Positions 8,496 through 15,757 of a stretch of 64,000 bases of DNA are shown in pieces. The position numbers and the translations under genes are program-made. Position 1 is the stretch's first letter, and each line of letters begins with the position of its first letter. The DNA is from Streptomyces sp. NBC_00523 (GTDB lineage: Bacteria > Actinomycetota > Actinomycetes > Streptomycetales > Streptomycetaceae), in assembly GCF_036346615.1 (NCBI RefSeq), contig NZ_CP107836.1:2356001-2420000 (forward strand). Direction: 5' to 3'. The notes beneath the pieces were generated by a model. It worked only from the letters and a program-made list of their open reading frames with translations. It made no database searches and was not told the DNA's origin.

Positions 8496-8729
8496 TCAGG
8501 CCGTGGCGAAGGAGTAGAAGCGTTTGAGGGTGCAGTGCTCCTCGAGGAGCCGGCCGTAGATCGGCTCCCCTTCGAGCTCCCGGTAGGTCTCGATGGGGTC
8601 GCCTTTTATGATCAGCGCGCGTGCGCATTCCTCGCACCAGTACTGATAGTCCGCGTTGACCGGGTCCATGTCCCTGACGATGGGCGTACCGCTGCCGCAC
8701 CAGTCGCACTTCCGCCTGTGAGCACCCAT
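8496..8729 (-). CDS. Small protein with two CxxC pairs, probable zinc-ribbon
   Basis: 77 residues. Cys8-x2-Cys11 (CDWC) and Cys32-x2-Cys35 (CEEC) are spaced like a treble-clef or zinc-ribbon knuckle, so it probably binds one Zn ion. The C-terminal half (IETYRELEGEPIYGRLLEE) looks helical. I do not recognise a named family. The start ATG at 8727-8729 has GGAG 7 nt upstream (ggagctgatc). It stands alone between the tRNA-Ala gene and the efflux pump, on the same strand as the pump but 133 bp from it. A nucleic-acid or protein adaptor role is possible but unproven. Confidence 0.82.
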   Translation of the reverse strand: MGAHRRKCDWCGSGTPIVRDMDPVNADYQYWCEECARALIIKGDPIETYRELEGEPIYGRLLEEHCTLKRFYSFATA

Positions 8730-8862
8730 GGATCAGCTCCGGCCCCGGCGGAAGAAAGGCGACTGCGGGACCTCGTGGCGGCTCCCAGGCATCGCGCACA
8801 CCCTCCCGTTCGGTCCGTCGCCCCCTCCGGCGGTCCGATTCTGCCATGACCCCGCAAGGGGG

Positions 8863-10341
8863 TCAGCCGACCGCCGTTCCCGCCCGCCGCCGCCGTCGTA
8901 CGAGCCCCGCCACGGCCCCCGCGCACGCCACCGCGGCCAGGGCCAGCTCGCAGACCCACAGTGCGTGCCCCGACCCCTGCGGCCCCGGTGTGCCGAGGCG
9001 GTTGAGGTAGAGGGTGCCGACGGCGGCGACGCCGATGACCTGCCCGAGCTGGGTCACGGTCACCAGCACACCGCTGGCGTCGGCGGCGTCCTGGGGCCGT
9101 ACGTCCGCCAGGGCGCCCGCGAGGTTGGGGCTGAACGCGAGAGCCATACCCGCGCCGATCAGCACGAAACCCGTGTACAGCGCGACGCTCCCGCCGTCCC
9201 CGTCCCGCAGCACGAGACCGGTCACCGTCACACCCGCGGCCAGCACCGCGAACCCGCCGGGCACCAGGTACCGATGGAGCCCCCCCGGCCACCGCCGCCA
9301 GGTCAGCCCGGCCGCGCCGAAGGCCACCGCGGTCGGCGCGCACATCAGCCCCGCGTGCAGCGCCGAGTACCCGAGGCCGCCCTGGAGGTGCAGGGTCAGC
9401 GTGAAGAGGAAGCCCGCGTTGGCCGCCATCACGAGCATGATGCGTACTGCCGCCACGGCGATTCCGGGCAACCGGAGCACACGGGGCGCGATCAGGGGCG
9501 CACCCCCGCGCGCGGCGAGCCGTGTCTCGTACGCGACGAAGCCGGCGAGGGCCGCCACGCAGGCGAGCAGGCAGGCCCACGTCCAGTCCGGCCAGCCCAG
9601 CTCCTGGCCGAGCACCAGCGGCACGGTCAGCAGCGTGACGGCCACCGCGAGGAGGACCAGGCCCACCGGGTCGAAACCGCGCGCCCGCGCCTCCCGCCGG
9701 GCCTCGCCGGTGCGCGGTTCGCCCGGCAGCACCCGCGCGCCGAGCAGCAGCAGAACGAGCCCGATCGGCACGTTGACCAGGAAGACCGGGCGCCAGCCCG
9801 CCCCGAACAGGTCGACGCTCACCAGCACCCCGCCCACGACCTGGCCCGCCGCGGCCCCCGTGGCCAGCACCGCGCTGTAGGCACCGATCGCGCGCACCCG
9901 CGCCGCCCCGGTGAAGTGCTGCTGGATCAGGCTGAGCACCTGCGGGATCATCACCGCCGCCCCCGCCCCCTGGATCACCCGGAAGGCGATCAACTGGCCC
10001 GAGTCCGCGGCCAGTCCGCAGGCGAGCGAGGCGGCGGTGAAGACGGCGAGTCCGGCCAGATGTGCGCGGCCCTGGCCGAACACGCCGCCGAGCCGGGCAC
10101 CGGCGACGAGGAGGACGGCGTACGAGAGGGTGTATCCGGCCACCACCAGCTGCAACTGGGCTCCGGAGGCGCCGAGTTCGGTACGGATCGTCGGGGCGGC
10201 GACGTTCACGATGAAGATGTCGAGCATCGCCATGAACTGGGCCGTGAGCACCACGGCGAGCAGCCGGGCGGGGGTCTTGTCAGTGGTGGGGGTTTTACTG
10301 GTGACGGAGCGTGAGGCCGTCGTTTCGGATGTCGCGGTCAT
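8863..10341 (-). CDS. MFS drug:H+ antiporter, DHA2 (14-helix) family
   Basis: 492-residue major-facilitator pump of the EmrB/QacA type. The first helix carries the DHA2 signature LTAQFMAMLDIFIVNVAAPTI (split by the membrane boundary, about residues 30-50). Motif A is GARLGGVFGQGR after helix 2 and motif C is the Gly-rich AAAGQVVGGVLV in helix 5. About 14 hydrophobic segments can be counted. Substrates are unknown; relatives export dyes, antiseptics and antibiotics. The start ATG at 10339-10341 begins a short polar Thr/Ser tail before helix 1; an upstream ATG at 10407 lies inside the shared promoter region. It is divergent from an XRE regulator 102 bp away, which is its likely repressor or activator. 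Confidence 0.92.
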   Translation of the reverse strand: MTATSETTASRSVTSKTPTTDKTPARLLAVVLTAQFMAMLDIFIVNVAAPTIRTELGASGAQLQLVVAGYTLSYAVLLVAGARLGGVFGQGRAHLAGLAVFTAASLACGLAADSGQLIAFRVIQGAGAAVMIPQVLSLIQQHFTGAARVRAIGAYSAVLATGAAAGQVVGGVLVSVDLFGAGWRPVFLVNVPIGLVLLLLGARVLPGEPRTGEARREARARGFDPVGLVLLAVAVTLLTVPLVLGQELGWPDWTWACLLACVAALAGFVAYETRLAARGGAPLIAPRVLRLPGIAVAAVRIMLVMAANAGFLFTLTLHLQGGLGYSALHAGLMCAPTAVAFGAAGLTWRRWPGGLHRYLVPGGFAVLAAGVTVTGLVLRDGDGGSVALYTGFVLIGAGMALAFSPNLAGALADVRPQDAADASGVLVTVTQLGQVIGVAAVGTLYLNRLGTPGPQGSGHALWVCELALAAVACAGAVAGLVRRRRRAGTAVG

Positions 10342-10389
10342 GGGTTCCAGGCTGGTGCCGGACGCATACGGGTAACGAGAGCCCGCTGA

Positions 10390-10413
10390 TGCTGGTACTG
10401 GCAGCACCTGGCA
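10390..10413. promoter_or_regulatory. Candidate operator between the pump and the XRE regulator
   Basis: On the plus strand ctggta (10392), ctggca (10398) and ctggca (10408) recur; the last two are exactly 10 bp apart, one helical turn. The palindrome halves tgctg/cagca (10390-10394, 10402-10406) overlap them. This is the only repeat structure in the 102-bp divergent intergenic region. Confidence 0.4.
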
Positions 10414-10443
10414 ACAGCCGGGCGTAGCACGGACGATGGGGGC

Positions 10444-11349
10444 GTGACGGTGACGACACGGCAGACGGCGACGGCACGACAGCAGACGCGGCGGAGCGGA
10501 CCGGCGACGGGCAGGCGTCCGGAGCTCGCCGCCTTCCTCCGAGGCCGCCGGGCCCGGGTGACCCCGGCCGACGTGGGCATGGCCCCGGGCTTACGGCGGC
10601 GCACCCCCGGCCTGCGGCGCGAGGAGGTCGCCCAGCTCTCCGGCGTCGGTGTGACCTGGTACACCTGGCTGGAGCAGGGCCGCCCGATCAACGCCTCCCC
10701 GCAGGTCCTGGACGCGGTGGCGAGGACACTGCGGCTGGACCCGCCGGAGCGCGAGCACCTGTACGAGCTGGCGGGCGTCGCCTTCCTGCCGGGGCGGGAG
10801 TCCGACGCCCTCGAGGTCGGCGAGGAGATCCAGGGGATCATCGACGCGCTCGACCCGCTCCCCGCCGTCGTCTACAACGCGCGCTACGACGTGCTGGCGA
10901 CCAATCCGGGCTACCAGGACCTCTTCGGCATCCCCGCCATGCGGGGCACCAACGTCCGCAACGCGCTGTGGTCGCTGTTCACGGCGTGCGAGAAGGACTG
11001 TCCGGTCGTGCACCGCACCCAGGAACTGCCCCTGATGGCGGCGACCCTGCGCAGCGGCTACGGGCGCCATGTGGGCGAGCCCGCGTGGGAGTCGTTCATC
11101 GCCGCGCTGTCCGAGGCCAGCCCCTACTTCGCGCAGCTGTGGCGCAGCGGGGACGTCGTCCCGCCGGGACGGCGCGTGAAGACCTTCCGGCACTGGGCGG
11201 TGTCCGGTGAGATACGGATGACCTCGGTGTCGCTGACGATCAACGGGCTGCCCGAGTGCCGGATCGTCACGTACACCCCGGCCGACGAGGAGAGCAGGGA
11301 GCTGCTCGCCGCGCTGCGGAAGCACCGCCGGGGCGACGAGGACCGTTGA
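10444..11349 (+). CDS. XRE-family regulator with MmyB-like ligand domain; contains a TTA codon
   Basis: 301 residues. An N-terminal Xre helix-turn-helix (about residues 45-110: TPGLRREEVAQLSGVGVTWY, LEQGRPINASPQVLDAVART) is followed by the MmyB-like C-terminal domain (PAVVYNARYDVLATNPGYQDLF through VRRAL-type contacts near FRHWAVSGEIRM) that in solved relatives binds a fatty acid-like ligand. Such regulators commonly sit next to, and control, redox enzymes or efflux pumps. Start is GTG at 10444-10446 with a GGGGGC run before it. Codon 50 is TTA (10591-10593), the rare Leu codon read by the developmental tRNA bldA in Streptomyces, so full-length product probably appears only when bldA is active. 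Divergent from the DHA2 pump. Confidence 0.92.
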   Translation: MTVTTRQTATARQQTRRSGPATGRRPELAAFLRGRRARVTPADVGMAPGLRRRTPGLRREEVAQLSGVGVTWYTWLEQGRPINASPQVLDAVARTLRLDPPEREHLYELAGVAFLPGRESDALEVGEEIQGIIDALDPLPAVVYNARYDVLATNPGYQDLFGIPAMRGTNVRNALWSLFTACEKDCPVVHRTQELPLMAATLRSGYGRHVGEPAWESFIAALSEASPYFAQLWRSGDVVPPGRRVKTFRHWAVSGEIRMTSVSLTINGLPECRIVTYTPADEESRELLAALRKHRRGDEDR

Positions 11350-11361
11350 CCGCACACGCGG

Positions 11362-11393
11362 AAAATCCCGCCCCCTGGTGGGGACGGGATTTC
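11362..11393 (-). terminator. Bidirectional hairpin between the XRE gene and the second tRNA-Ala
   Basis: Inverted repeat aaatcccg-c-cccc / gggg-a-cgggattt with a short loop. On the minus strand it ends in a TTTT run, suiting the tRNA; it also lies 13 bp past the stop of the plus-strand regulator. Confidence 0.7.
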
Positions 11394-11399
11394 CGATCG

Positions 11400-11472
<73 letters not shown>

Positions 11473-11591
11473 GCTGTCCGCCGTGTTTCCCTGCGCTCCC
11501 GCGCTGCGAACAAGAAGAACTTTAGCCTGTGACCAGCCGGAAAGTGAAATCCGGCCCCTGCCGCCCCGAGGGGCGGCCGGCGACGACCGGA

Positions 11592-12245
11592 TCAGGTGTC
11601 GTCGCCGAGCACCGGTTCGGGCAGGGTGCCGGCGTTGTGCTCCAGGAGCCGCCAGCCGCGGGCGCCCTCGCCGAGCACGGACCAGCAGCAGTTGGTCAGC
11701 CCGCCGAGCCCTTCCCAGTGGTGCGCCTCCAGGCCCAGCAGCCGGCCGATGGTGGTCCGGATGGTGCCGCCGTGGCTGACGACGACCAGCGTGCCGTCGT
11801 CGGGCAGCTTTCCGGCGTGCCCGAGGACCACCGGCGCGGCCCGGTCGGCGACCTCGGTCTCCAGCTCGCCGCCACCCCGCCGCACGGGCTCGCCGCGCTT
11901 CCAGGCGGCGTACTGCTCGCCGTACCGCTCCACGATCTCCTCGTGGGTCAGGCCCTGCCAGGCGCCCGCGTAGGTCTCACGCAGACCCGCGTCGTGGACC
12001 ACGTCGAGCCCGGTGATCGCGGCGAGCTCGGCGGCCGTGGCCGCGGCCCGCCGCAGGTCGGAGGCCACGATCGCGTCCGGCTTCAGCGAGGCGAGGAGCC
12101 GGGCGGCCCGGGCGGCCTGCGCCACACCGGTCTCGGTCAGCTCGATGTCCGTGGAGCCCTGGAAGCGGCGCTCCAGATTCCATGCCGTCTGGCCGTGGCG
12201 CCAGAGGACGATCCTGCGGCCCCTGCCGCTCCTGCTGCCGTTCAG
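11592..12245 (-). CDS. Histidine phosphatase (phosphoglycerate-mutase-like), CTG start
   Basis: 217-residue branch-1 histidine phosphatase. The catalytic motif WRHGQTAWN is at about residues 19-27 (nucleophile His21), ERRFQGSTDIELTETG follows, and the second catalytic His is in VVSHGGTIR near residue 160. The short, acidic-free form fits a broad phosphatase (CobC or PhpB-like) better than a glycolytic mutase; the substrate is unknown. No ATG, GTG or TTG precedes the RHG motif after the in-frame TGA; the only usable codon is CTG at 12243-12245, which overlaps the rsfS stop as CTGA in the position where an ATGA coupling is normal. An annotation starting at 12125 would lose the active site. Confidence 0.88.
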   Translation of the reverse strand: MNGSRSGRGRRIVLWRHGQTAWNLERRFQGSTDIELTETGVAQAARAARLLASLKPDAIVASDLRRAAATAAELAAITGLDVVHDAGLRETYAGAWQGLTHEEIVERYGEQYAAWKRGEPVRRGGGELETEVADRAAPVVLGHAGKLPDDGTLVVVSHGGTIRTTIGRLLGLEAHHWEGLGGLTNCCWSVLGEGARGWRLLEHNAGTLPEPVLGDDT

Positions 12246-12673
12246 CTCTGCTCACCTTCCGTACCGCCGTTGAGCTGCGCGTGCTCGGCGGCCTTGCCGC
12301 GGGTCTTCACCGCGTCCTCGGGCAGGTCGAGCTCGGGGCAGTCCTTCCACAGGCGCTCCAGCGCGTAGAAGACCCGCTCCTCGCTGTGCTGGACGTGGAT
12401 GACGATGTCGACGTAGTCGAGGAGGATCCACCGGGCGTCGCGGTCGCCCTCGCGGCGGACCGGCTTGGCGCCGAGCTCCTTCTGGAGCCGCTCCTCGATC
12501 TCGTCGACGATCGACTTGACCTGGCGGTCATTGGGGGCCGAGGCCAGCAGGAAGGCGTCGGTGATCGACAGCACGTCGCTGACGTCGTAGGCGATGATGT
12601 CGTGCGCGAGCCGGTCGGCGGCCGCCTGAGCGGCGGCGTTGATGAGCTCGATGGAGCGGTCAGTGGCGGTCAC
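12242..12673 (-). CDS. rsfS: Ribosomal silencing factor RsfS (iojap family)
   Basis: 143 residues. RsfS binds ribosomal protein L14 and blocks joining of the subunits under nutrient limitation. The DUF143 fold is visible: DIIAYDVSDVLSITDAFLLASAPNDRQ in the first half, then GDRDARWILLDYVDIVIHVQ and the FYALERLWKD helix. The acidic, low-complexity C-terminal tail (KAAEHAQLNGG) is common in actinobacterial members. Start is GTG at 12671-12673 (V-T-A-T-D-R-S); there is no strong ribosome site. It overlaps the phosphatase downstream by 4 bp, and the usual actinobacterial order nadD-LCP-rsfS-phosphatase is kept. Confidence 0.95.
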   Translation of the reverse strand: MTATDRSIELINAAAQAAADRLAHDIIAYDVSDVLSITDAFLLASAPNDRQVKSIVDEIEERLQKELGAKPVRREGDRDARWILLDYVDIVIHVQHSEERVFYALERLWKDCPELDLPEDAVKTRGKAAEHAQLNGGTEGEQS

Positions 12674-12819
12674 AAGCAGGCTTTCGTCGTCGGTCGGATA
12701 GACCTCTAGGGTCTCACGGGGAACCGCCCGCCCACGCAGCCGTATTCCGCGGCCCGCCCGCGGGCCGCCCGGGGAGGCCCGGGCCACCCGGCTCCGGACC
12801 TCCCGCGACCGCTCCGCGG

Positions 12820-14568
12820 CTACTCGGGCTTGTAGTCCTGGCCGAGGAGGACGGACACGTCCGCGTTCCCGGCCGGCTTGCCCTTCTTGACGGCGCTCGT
12901 CGGCAGTCCGAGGGTCTTGGCGACCTGGGTCGCCTTCTCCTTGTCGGCCGCCTCGGCGTAGACCACCTGCGAGGAGGAGACCGCGTCGGCCTTGCCGCTG
13001 TTGACGAAGGCGAAACCGCCGTTGACCAGCTTGCCCCGGGCGGACTCGGTGGAGCCGGCCTCGCCGGTGGCGTTCTTGATCCCGACCCGGACCACGCCGT
13101 CCGCCGACGGCGCCTTGACCGTGCCGCCGAGGATGTCCTTGACCACGCTCTCGGTGGCCGCGTCGGTGAGGGTGCCGTCGTCCTGCACGGGCAGCAGCGC
13201 CGTCTTGTAGTCGCCGATCTTGGCGTGTTCCGCCAGCTTCGCCAGCGAGGCGCCGAGGTCCTTCTCGGGCAGCGACGGGTCCAGGATCTGGGCCAGCGTC
13301 TGGACGGTGACCGTGGCGGCCTGCGGGTCGTCGGACATCTTGCGCAGCACCCCGCGCATGACCTGCCCGAACCGCATCAGCTGCTTGGCCTCGGCCTCGC
13401 CGGGCCCCCGGTACGTGGCGTACGCGACGGCCATCTGGCCGCTGAGGGTCTGCGCCTCGCCCTTCTTCACCAGGTCGCCGGAGCCCTTCTTGGCGCCCGG
13501 CACCGCGGTGTCGGTGTCGACCTCGATGTTGCCGACGAGGTCGACCAGGTTCTCCAGGTACGGGGTGTCGAGCCGCCAGGTCCCGCTGATGTCGGTGCCG
13601 AGCAGGGTGTCCAGGGAGTCCCGGGTCCCGGACGTGCCGTCGTCGTCGACCGACTTGCCGAGCGTGGTGGTGGTGCCGTCCTCGTCGGAGACGGCGAGGG
13701 AGTTGGGGAGCAGGACCGTGGTGCCCTGCTTGGTGGTGACGTTGTCGACCAGCAGCGCGGTGGACGTGCCGCCGGACTTGGTGTTGTGGAGGTGGACCAC
13801 GATGACGTCCCGGCGCTGCGGACCGGTCGTCGCGGTGTTCTCCTTCTCCCCGTCGGACAGTCCGGGGATCTTGTCCGCCGACCACAGGTACCCGACGCCG
13901 CCGAGCACGGCCAGGACCCCGACGACGAGCAGCGCGACGATCCGGTTGCGGCCCCGGCGGCGCGCCTCCTCGCGGCGCTCGCTGCGGCTCTCGGTGAACT
14001 TGAGCCAGTCGATGACGTCCTCGGAGTCCTCGTCGGGCTCCTCGATGAAGGCGAACTGCTCGGTGCGGTAGTCGTCACCGCCACGGCGCTGCCCGGGCAC
14101 GGCCGCGTCCGGTCCCGGACGCGCCGCGGGCTCACGGGGCGGGGCGGGCGCGGGGGCCGGGGCGGGGGTCGCGGCCTGCTGCGGGATGTTCCACTGCTGG
14201 GTCGTGTCGACCGCGGCGGGCTGCTGCCCGGTGTCGTGGACGGGCTGCTGCTGCCCGGTGTCGTATCCGTTCCGGTCGTAGCCGTAGTCCTGCTGCGGGG
14301 CCTGCTGGGGCTGGGTCGCGTAGGGGTCGTACGGCTGCGGCGGCGCGGGGGGCTGCTGCTGGGCGTACGGGTCGTAGCCGTAGCCCTGCCCGCCGCCCCG
14401 GGGTGCCTGGCCGCCGTACGGGTCGGGCTGCTGCTGCGGCTGCTGCGCGTACGGGTCGTACTGCTGCTGCCCCGGCTGCTGCTGGTACACCGGCTGCCCG
14501 TACTCGTCGTAGCCGATGATCTGCGGCTGCTGGTAGTACGGGTCGTACGGGTTCTGTCGGTCGTTCAC
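12820..14568 (-). CDS. LCP/LytR_C-domain membrane protein, PdtA-like
   Basis: 582 residues. The N-terminal 120 residues are Gln/Tyr/Pro repeats (YDPYAQQ-like), followed by a Pro/Ala linker and a membrane helix around residue 260 (IVALLVVGVLAVLGGVGYLW). A divergent LytR-CpsA-Psr-like domain (about 285-460) and a C-terminal LytR_C domain (VRVGIKNATGEAG to SVLLGQDY) follow. LCP enzymes attach glycopolymers to peptidoglycan. Its position beside nadD and rsfS matches S. coelicolor SCO2578, which I recall as PdtA, a polydiglycosylphosphate transferase needed for normal spores. The canonical LCP strand motif PRD reads PNS here (LLPNSLAV), so catalysis is not assured. GTG start at 14566-14568 with GAAAGGGG upstream; 19 bp after nadD. 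Confidence 0.85.
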   Translation of the reverse strand: MNDRQNPYDPYYQQPQIIGYDEYGQPVYQQQPGQQQYDPYAQQPQQQPDPYGGQAPRGGGQGYGYDPYAQQQPPAPPQPYDPYATQPQQAPQQDYGYDRNGYDTGQQQPVHDTGQQPAAVDTTQQWNIPQQAATPAPAPAPAPPREPAARPGPDAAVPGQRRGGDDYRTEQFAFIEEPDEDSEDVIDWLKFTESRSERREEARRRGRNRIVALLVVGVLAVLGGVGYLWSADKIPGLSDGEKENTATTGPQRRDVIVVHLHNTKSGGTSTALLVDNVTTKQGTTVLLPNSLAVSDEDGTTTTLGKSVDDDGTSGTRDSLDTLLGTDISGTWRLDTPYLENLVDLVGNIEVDTDTAVPGAKKGSGDLVKKGEAQTLSGQMAVAYATYRGPGEAEAKQLMRFGQVMRGVLRKMSDDPQAATVTVQTLAQILDPSLPEKDLGASLAKLAEHAKIGDYKTALLPVQDDGTLTDAATESVVKDILGGTVKAPSADGVVRVGIKNATGEAGSTESARGKLVNGGFAFVNSGKADAVSSSQVVYAEAADKEKATQVAKTLGLPTSAVKKGKPAGNADVSVLLGQDYKPE

Positions 14569-14587
14569 CGGTGCCCCTTTCCGTGGC

Positions 14588-15205
14588 TCACTCGCCGCGG
14601 TACAGCTGGCGCTTGTCGATGTAGCGGACCACGCCGTCGGGCACGAGGTACCAGACCGGTTCGCCCTGGGCGACCCTCGCACGGCAGTCCGTCGAGGAGA
14701 TCGCGAGCGCGGGGACCTCCACCAGGGAGACGCCCCCCTTCGGCAGCCCGTCGTCCGTGAGCACATGGCCCGGCCGGGTCACGCCGATGAAGTGGGAGAG
14801 CGAGAACAGCTCGTCGGCGTCCCGCCAGGTGAGGATCTGGGCGAGCGCGTCGGCACCGGTGATGAAGAAGAGGTCCGCCTCGCCGTGGGCCTCGCGCAGG
14901 TCCCGCAGGGTGTCGATCGTGTACGTGGGGCCCTTGCGGTCGATGTCGCTGCGGCTGACCGAGAACTGCGGGTTGGACGCCGTCGCGATGACCGTCATCA
15001 GATAACGGTCCTCCGCCGGGGACACCTGCTTGTGGCTCTTCTGCCACGGCTGCCCGGTCGGTACGAAGATCACCTCGTCGAGGTGGAACTGGGCGGCCAC
15101 TTCACTGGCCGCCACCAGGTGTCCATGATGAATCGGGTCAAACGTCCCGCCCATCACGCCGAGTCGGCGTTTTCCGCGGCCGGTAGGCACTTCCTGCTCT
15201 CCCAT
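14588..15205 (-). CDS. nadD: Nicotinate-nucleotide adenylyltransferase
   Basis: 205 residues. Adenylates nicotinate mononucleotide to deamido-NAD in NAD synthesis. The nucleotidyltransferase signature [13 protein letters not shown] is at about residues 18-30 (T/HxGH), [16 protein letters not shown] follows, and the second signature [13 protein letters not shown] (ISSTxxR) is near residue 180. Length and motif order are normal. The ATG at 15203-15205 is chosen ([14 protein letters not shown]); an in-frame ATG lies at 15226. A TAGGCT box 8 nt upstream and the absence of a Shine-Dalgarno sequence suggest a near-leaderless message. Followed 19 bp later by the LCP protein, then rsfS, as in other actinobacteria. 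Confidence 0.97.
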   Translation of the reverse strand: MGEQEVPTGRGKRRLGVMGGTFDPIHHGHLVAASEVAAQFHLDEVIFVPTGQPWQKSHKQVSPAEDRYLMTVIATASNPQFSVSRSDIDRKGPTYTIDTLRDLREAHGEADLFFITGADALAQILTWRDADELFSLSHFIGVTRPGHVLTDDGLPKGGVSLVEVPALAISSTDCRARVAQGEPVWYLVPDGVVRYIDKRQLYRGE

Positions 15206-15213
15206 GCGTGCAG

Positions 15214-15219
15214 AGCCTA
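15214..15219 (-). promoter_or_regulatory. Possible -10 box for nadD
   Basis: TAGGCT on the minus strand, 8 nt before the chosen nadD ATG; the nadD-LCP-rsfS-phosphatase run could start here. Confidence 0.35.
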
Positions 15220-15243
15220 CTGGCACAGCTGTACGCCTCGGCC

Positions 15244-15408
15244 TCAGCGGTCGCGGTTGAAGCGCGTGGTGATCCAGAGAAGGAGGAGAAGCGCGACAAA
15301 CGCCCCGCCACCGGTGATGATCGGCTCGAGGCTGTTGTGGTTACCACCGTGCTCCGCGCCCTCGGCGGCGACGGTGACCAGCTGGTGTGCGGTGCTCGTG
15401 AGGCTCAT
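15244..15408 (-). CDS. 54-residue single-span membrane protein
   Basis: Short gene, ATG at 15406-15408 to TGA at 15244-15246. The sequence starts [17 protein letters not shown], has a polar His/Asn stretch ([11 protein letters not shown]), then one membrane helix ([16 protein letters not shown]) and a short basic cytoplasmic tail (RFNRDR). The Ala/Glu/His-rich outside, helix, basic inside pattern points to N-out topology. The ribosome site is weak. It resembles the next small gene (15492-15644) in size and design. No known family recognised; position between nadD and an M48 peptidase matches a small conserved gene of other streptomycetes as I recall it. Confidence 0.75.
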   Translation of the reverse strand: MSLTSTAHQLVTVAAEGAEHGGNHNSLEPIITGGGAFVALLLLLWITTRFNRDR

Positions 15409-15491
15409 CTTCGGCAGGACCTATCGATCGGGAGTCGGGGGAAGACGTCGCGGACATCGTATGCGGGCGCCCCGGGCACGCTCACGCCGAC

Positions 15492-15644
15492 TCAGTCGTT
15501 GTTGTCGTCGTTGCGGTATCCGCGGAGCAGGAACCAGGCCAGCAGGGCGGCTCCCAGCAGGGAGACGACCAGCACGATGCGGATCGTGTTGCCCGGCCCC
15601 TCATCCTCGGATGCGGCGGCGAACAGAGCAACGGTGTGCGGCAT
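15492..15644 (-). CDS. 50-residue single-span membrane protein
   Basis: Begins MPHTVALFAAASEDEGPG, then one hydrophobic helix (TIRIVLVVSLLGAALLAWFLL) and a short charged tail RGYRNDDNND. The start ATG at 15642-15644 has GAGGAG about 10 nt upstream; a longer open frame to 15743 crosses the divergent promoter of the M48 peptidase and is less likely. It shares the same design as the neighbouring 54-residue protein, with an acidic Ala-rich head and one span. Function unknown. Confidence 0.75.
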   Translation of the reverse strand: MPHTVALFAAASEDEGPGNTIRIVLVVSLLGAALLAWFLLRGYRNDDNND

Positions 15645-15757
15645 GTCGGGCGTCTCCTCAGTTATCCACAGCCCCCCGCACACCGTAGCCCCAGCACCTA
15701 GGCTGGGCGGCGTCAGGGGGCGAGCGACGTCTCGTACGAACACAGGGGGCCCATGTC

